Shown: positions 16,238 through 18,206 of the stretch, one piece after another
Layout of the letters: each line of letters opens with the position of its first letter
How positions within the stretch are numbered: the first letter of the stretch is position 1
NCBI GenBank assembly: GCA_947448975.1
Contig: CANFPR010000005.1
Coordinates: 1 to 18,206 of the forward strand
Direction of reading: 5' to 3'
Source of the DNA: Micrococcales bacterium
GTDB lineage: Bacteria > Actinomycetota > Actinomycetes > Actinomycetales > Microbacteriaceae
Length of the DNA: 18,206 bases
The notes under the pieces: model-generated
The model's input: only the letters and a program-made list of their open reading frames with translations
The model's database searches: none
Told to the model about the DNA's origin: nothing
Position numbers and translations under genes: made by a program

Positions 16238-17628
16238 GCGGTGACTCCCATCAGTGCATCACCCAGGTGACGCAGATTTGCAGACTTGGATGACTTCACC
16301 AAGACAATATCGTTCGACCTAAGCATTCCACGAACATGCGGCAAAGCCTCGTCAATCGTGTCGAAGAATTTTGACTCGCCGTCCCACGAGCCTTCTTGAG
16401 CCGCGCCCATGTGAATGAGTTTCGCGCCCGCGCCAACCACGATTAGCTGATCGATGTTGAGTCGCACGATCAATCGACCGATTGAGTCGTGTGAATCGGC
16501 CGAGAACTCGCCGAGTTCTGCCATTTCACCCAAAACTGCGATGGTTCTTCTCGAGGTGTCTCTGCCGAGCACTGCCAGGGTTTGAAGTGCCGCTTTCATC
16601 GATTCGGGTGAGGCGTTGTAGGCATCGTTGATGATCGAAACGCCACCAACCTCGGCGTGCTGCATGCGCCAACGTTCGGCAAGCGGCATGGCCTCGAGCG
16701 CCGCGATTACTCGAGCGCGGTCTAAACCTAGGCTGTCGGTCACGGCGATGGTTGCCAATGCGTTCATTACCTGGTGCTCACCCAGAATCTGCAGGGTCAG
16801 GGATGTTTCGGATTTATCAGGGTAGACCACAGTGGTCTTTGTGCCCGCCAAGGAAACCTGCGAGCCAACGGCTAGATAGTTTGAGCCCGACGTGCCAAAA
16901 CTTGCCTTCTTGCCGGTAAAGGCTCGCCCCATTTCGGCGCAGTATGCGTCGTCAGAATTGAAGATCAACACACCGTTAGGTTGAAGATTCTCAATCAGCT
17001 CAGCCTTGATCTTTGCGGTGACGTCGATGCCACCCCACTCCCCTGCGTGGGCAAGCCCAACTTTGAGCTCTACAGCCACATCTGGCTTACACATCTTGGC
17101 AAGGTAATCGATGCTGCCCAAACCATCTGCACCGAGTTCAACCACCAGATAAGAAGTTGATTCATCGGCTAGAAGCATCGAAATCGGTGCGCCCACCTCG
17201 TTGTTGAACGACTCGCGGGGAGCGATGGTCGAACCGAACTGGCTAAGCGCCTCTCGAAGCATGTTCTTGGTTGAGGTCTTGCCGTTTGAGCCGGTGACAC
17301 CGATGACTGTGAGGTTGCCGAGCGCACGAAGTCGGTCGAGCACCAGCGTGGCCAGCTGACCGAGTGCCGCCACCACATTTGGCACGACGACCAATGGAAT
17401 CTGCTCTTCAAGTTCGCGCTCTACCAAGGCGGCGACCGCGCCGGCTGCCGCTGCCGTGGCAACAAAAAGATGCCCGTCGGTTACCTCGCCCGGTTTGGCC
17501 ACAAACAGGTAGCCGGGTTCAATGCGCCTGGAGTCGGTTTCGACTCCTGCGAAAACCTCGGTGCTGGCATCGCCAATGACACGCCCACCGGTAGCTTGAG
17601 CGATTTCTGCGAGCGTCAGCCGAATCAT
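16234..17628 (-). CDS. murF: UDP-MurNAc-tripeptide--D-alanyl-D-alanine ligase MurF
   Basis: A 464-residue cytoplasmic ligase that adds D-Ala-D-Ala and completes the UDP-MurNAc-pentapeptide. The N-terminal domain has the murein-ligase strand [14 protein letters not shown] (about 31-44). The ATPase domain has [17 protein letters not shown], with its P-loop at 113-119, then the MurF-type [10 protein letters not shown] segment and [14 protein letters not shown]. The C-terminal domain has [16 protein letters not shown] and [10 protein letters not shown], both typical of MurF. The start is the ATG at 17626-17628, which overlaps the murE TGA (ATGA). A TTG two codons earlier is possible but unnecessary. 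It is coupled downstream to mraY through another ATGA. Confidence 0.98.
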   Translation of the reverse strand: MIRLTLAEIAQATGGRVIGDASTEVFAGVETDSRRIEPGYLFVAKPGEVTDGHLFVATAAAAGAVAALVERELEEQIPLVVVPNVVAALGQLATLVLDRLRALGNLTVIGVTGSNGKTSTKNMLREALSQFGSTIAPRESFNNEVGAPISMLLADESTSYLVVELGADGLGSIDYLAKMCKPDVAVELKVGLAHAGEWGGIDVTAKIKAELIENLQPNGVLIFNSDDAYCAEMGRAFTGKKASFGTSGSNYLAVGSQVSLAGTKTTVVYPDKSETSLTLQILGEHQVMNALATIAVTDSLGLDRARVIAALEAMPLAERWRMQHAEVGGVSIINDAYNASPESMKAALQTLAVLGRDTSRRTIAVLGEMAELGEFSADSHDSIGRLIVRLNIDQLIVVGAGAKLIHMGAAQEGSWDGESKFFDTIDEALPHVRGMLRSNDIVLVKSSKSANLRHLGDALMGVTA

Positions 17629-18206
17629 GACCAACCCTGCTCGCTCAGAGCGGCGCGCGCTTCGCCTCTTGCCGAGTAGGGCGTGCGAACTCCACGGATG
17701 TCACGATAATCCTGATGTCCCGGGCCAGCCCACAAGATTGCGTCGCCCGGCTGTGCCAAGCTCACCGCCAAACGAATGGCAGCCTCGGGCGGGCTAACCT
17801 CGTGAATCTCCAACTCGGGTCTGAGCGCTCTGGCTGATTCAACCAGCGTTCTGCGAATCGAATCGGGGTCTTCGAATCTTGGGTGGTGATCGGTGATCAC
17901 GAGAATGTCGCAGCCGGCGGCAGCCACGCGAGCCATCTCGGGGCGCTTGGTTGCGTCACGATCTCCATCGGCGCCAAAGCACATGATGACCTTGCCGCTG
18001 GTGACTTTTCGCACTGCGGCAAGGGTGTTCAAGAATGCATCCGGGCTGTGGCCGAAGTCAACGTAAACGTCTGGGCCAGTCGCCCCTGTAACGCGCTCGG
18101 TGCGACCGGGGAGGTAGGCATTGATGCCCGATGCGATCGCCGCGGCAATAGCCGAAAACTCGTAGCCGGCCTCAACCAGCATGGCGATGGCAAGCCCCGC
18201 GTTCGA
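17625..18206 (-). CDS. murE: UDP-MurNAc-tripeptide synthetase MurE, C-terminal part (5' end outside window)
   Basis: The last 193 residues of MurE are present; the frame is open to the right edge. The fragment begins in the region between the ATPase and C-terminal domains, FNxxxAIAMLVEAG-like. It continues through NAYLPGRTERV, VDFGHSPDAFLNTLAAVR, CFGADGDRDATKRPEMARVA and AGPGHQDY near the end, all MurE hallmarks. The enzyme adds the diamino acid at position 3 of the peptide stem. The specificity motif that reads DNPR in meso-diaminopimelate enzymes is DHHPR here (bases 17877-17891). This suggests a different diamino acid, as expected for Microbacteriaceae, whose walls use lysine, ornithine or diaminobutyrate. 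The stop overlaps the murF start. The P-loop and substrate-binding N terminus cannot be inspected. Confidence 0.96.
   Translation of the reverse strand, partial: SNAGLAIAMLVEAGYEFSAIAAAIASGINAYLPGRTERVTGATGPDVYVDFGHSPDAFLNTLAAVRKVTSGKVIMCFGADGDRDATKRPEMARVAAAGCDILVITDHHPRFEDPDSIRRTLVESARALRPELEIHEVSPPEAAIRLAVSLAQPGDAILWAGPGHQDYRDIRGVRTPYSARGEARAALSEQGWS

Overview
This window is a compact, nearly gene-saturated chromosomal segment from an actinobacterium. It is most likely a member of the Microbacteriaceae, possibly one of the small-genome freshwater lineages. The assignment rests on gene content and order: the division and cell-wall (dcw) cluster has no ftsA, carries sepF, yggT and divIVA/wag31 behind ftsZ, and continues into lspA, an RluA-type pseudouridine synthase and dnaE. 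Base composition looks moderate (mid-50s % G+C by eye), which is low for the phylum. No rRNA, tRNA, CRISPR array, insertion sequence or prophage gene was seen.

Layout: sixteen of the seventeen genes lie on the minus strand, so transcription runs from the right edge to the left. Right block (about 18206 to 8952): murE (5' end outside the window), murF, mraY, murD, ftsW, murG, murC, ftsQ. These are packed with 4-base ATGA overlaps or gaps of 0 to 34 bases and look like one operon for making and flipping peptidoglycan precursors. A 191-base leader (8761 to 8951) holds a plausible sigma-70-type promoter and an RNA hairpin. It separates the second block (8760 to 3915): ftsZ, yggS, sepF, yggT, divIVA, lspA, rluD. 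After a 97-base gap comes dnaE (3819 to 187), the replicative polymerase alpha subunit. The only plus-strand gene is the 3' end of a flavin-reductase-like gene entering from the left edge (1 to 279); it converges on dnaE.

How the genes work together: MurC, MurD, MurE and MurF build the UDP-MurNAc-pentapeptide. MraY and MurG turn it into lipid I and lipid II. FtsW polymerises glycan at the septum, FtsQ is part of the divisome core, FtsZ forms the ring, SepF anchors FtsZ to the membrane, and Wag31/DivIVA organises polar and septal wall growth. LspA, RluD and DnaE are housekeeping neighbours.

Most of the window is ordinary and well conserved. The most interesting observation is at the left edge. 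There dnaE and the convergent flavin-reductase gene overlap tail to tail by 93 bases in exact antisense codon register. The overlapped part of DnaE is a C-terminal extension containing QGSLF, which fits a beta-clamp-binding motif and is additional to the usual internal QVDLF site. Secondary points are an altered amino-acid-selectivity motif in MurE (DHHPR instead of DNPR), the ftsZ leader, the missing yfiH gene between ftsZ and yggS, and several unusual start sites.
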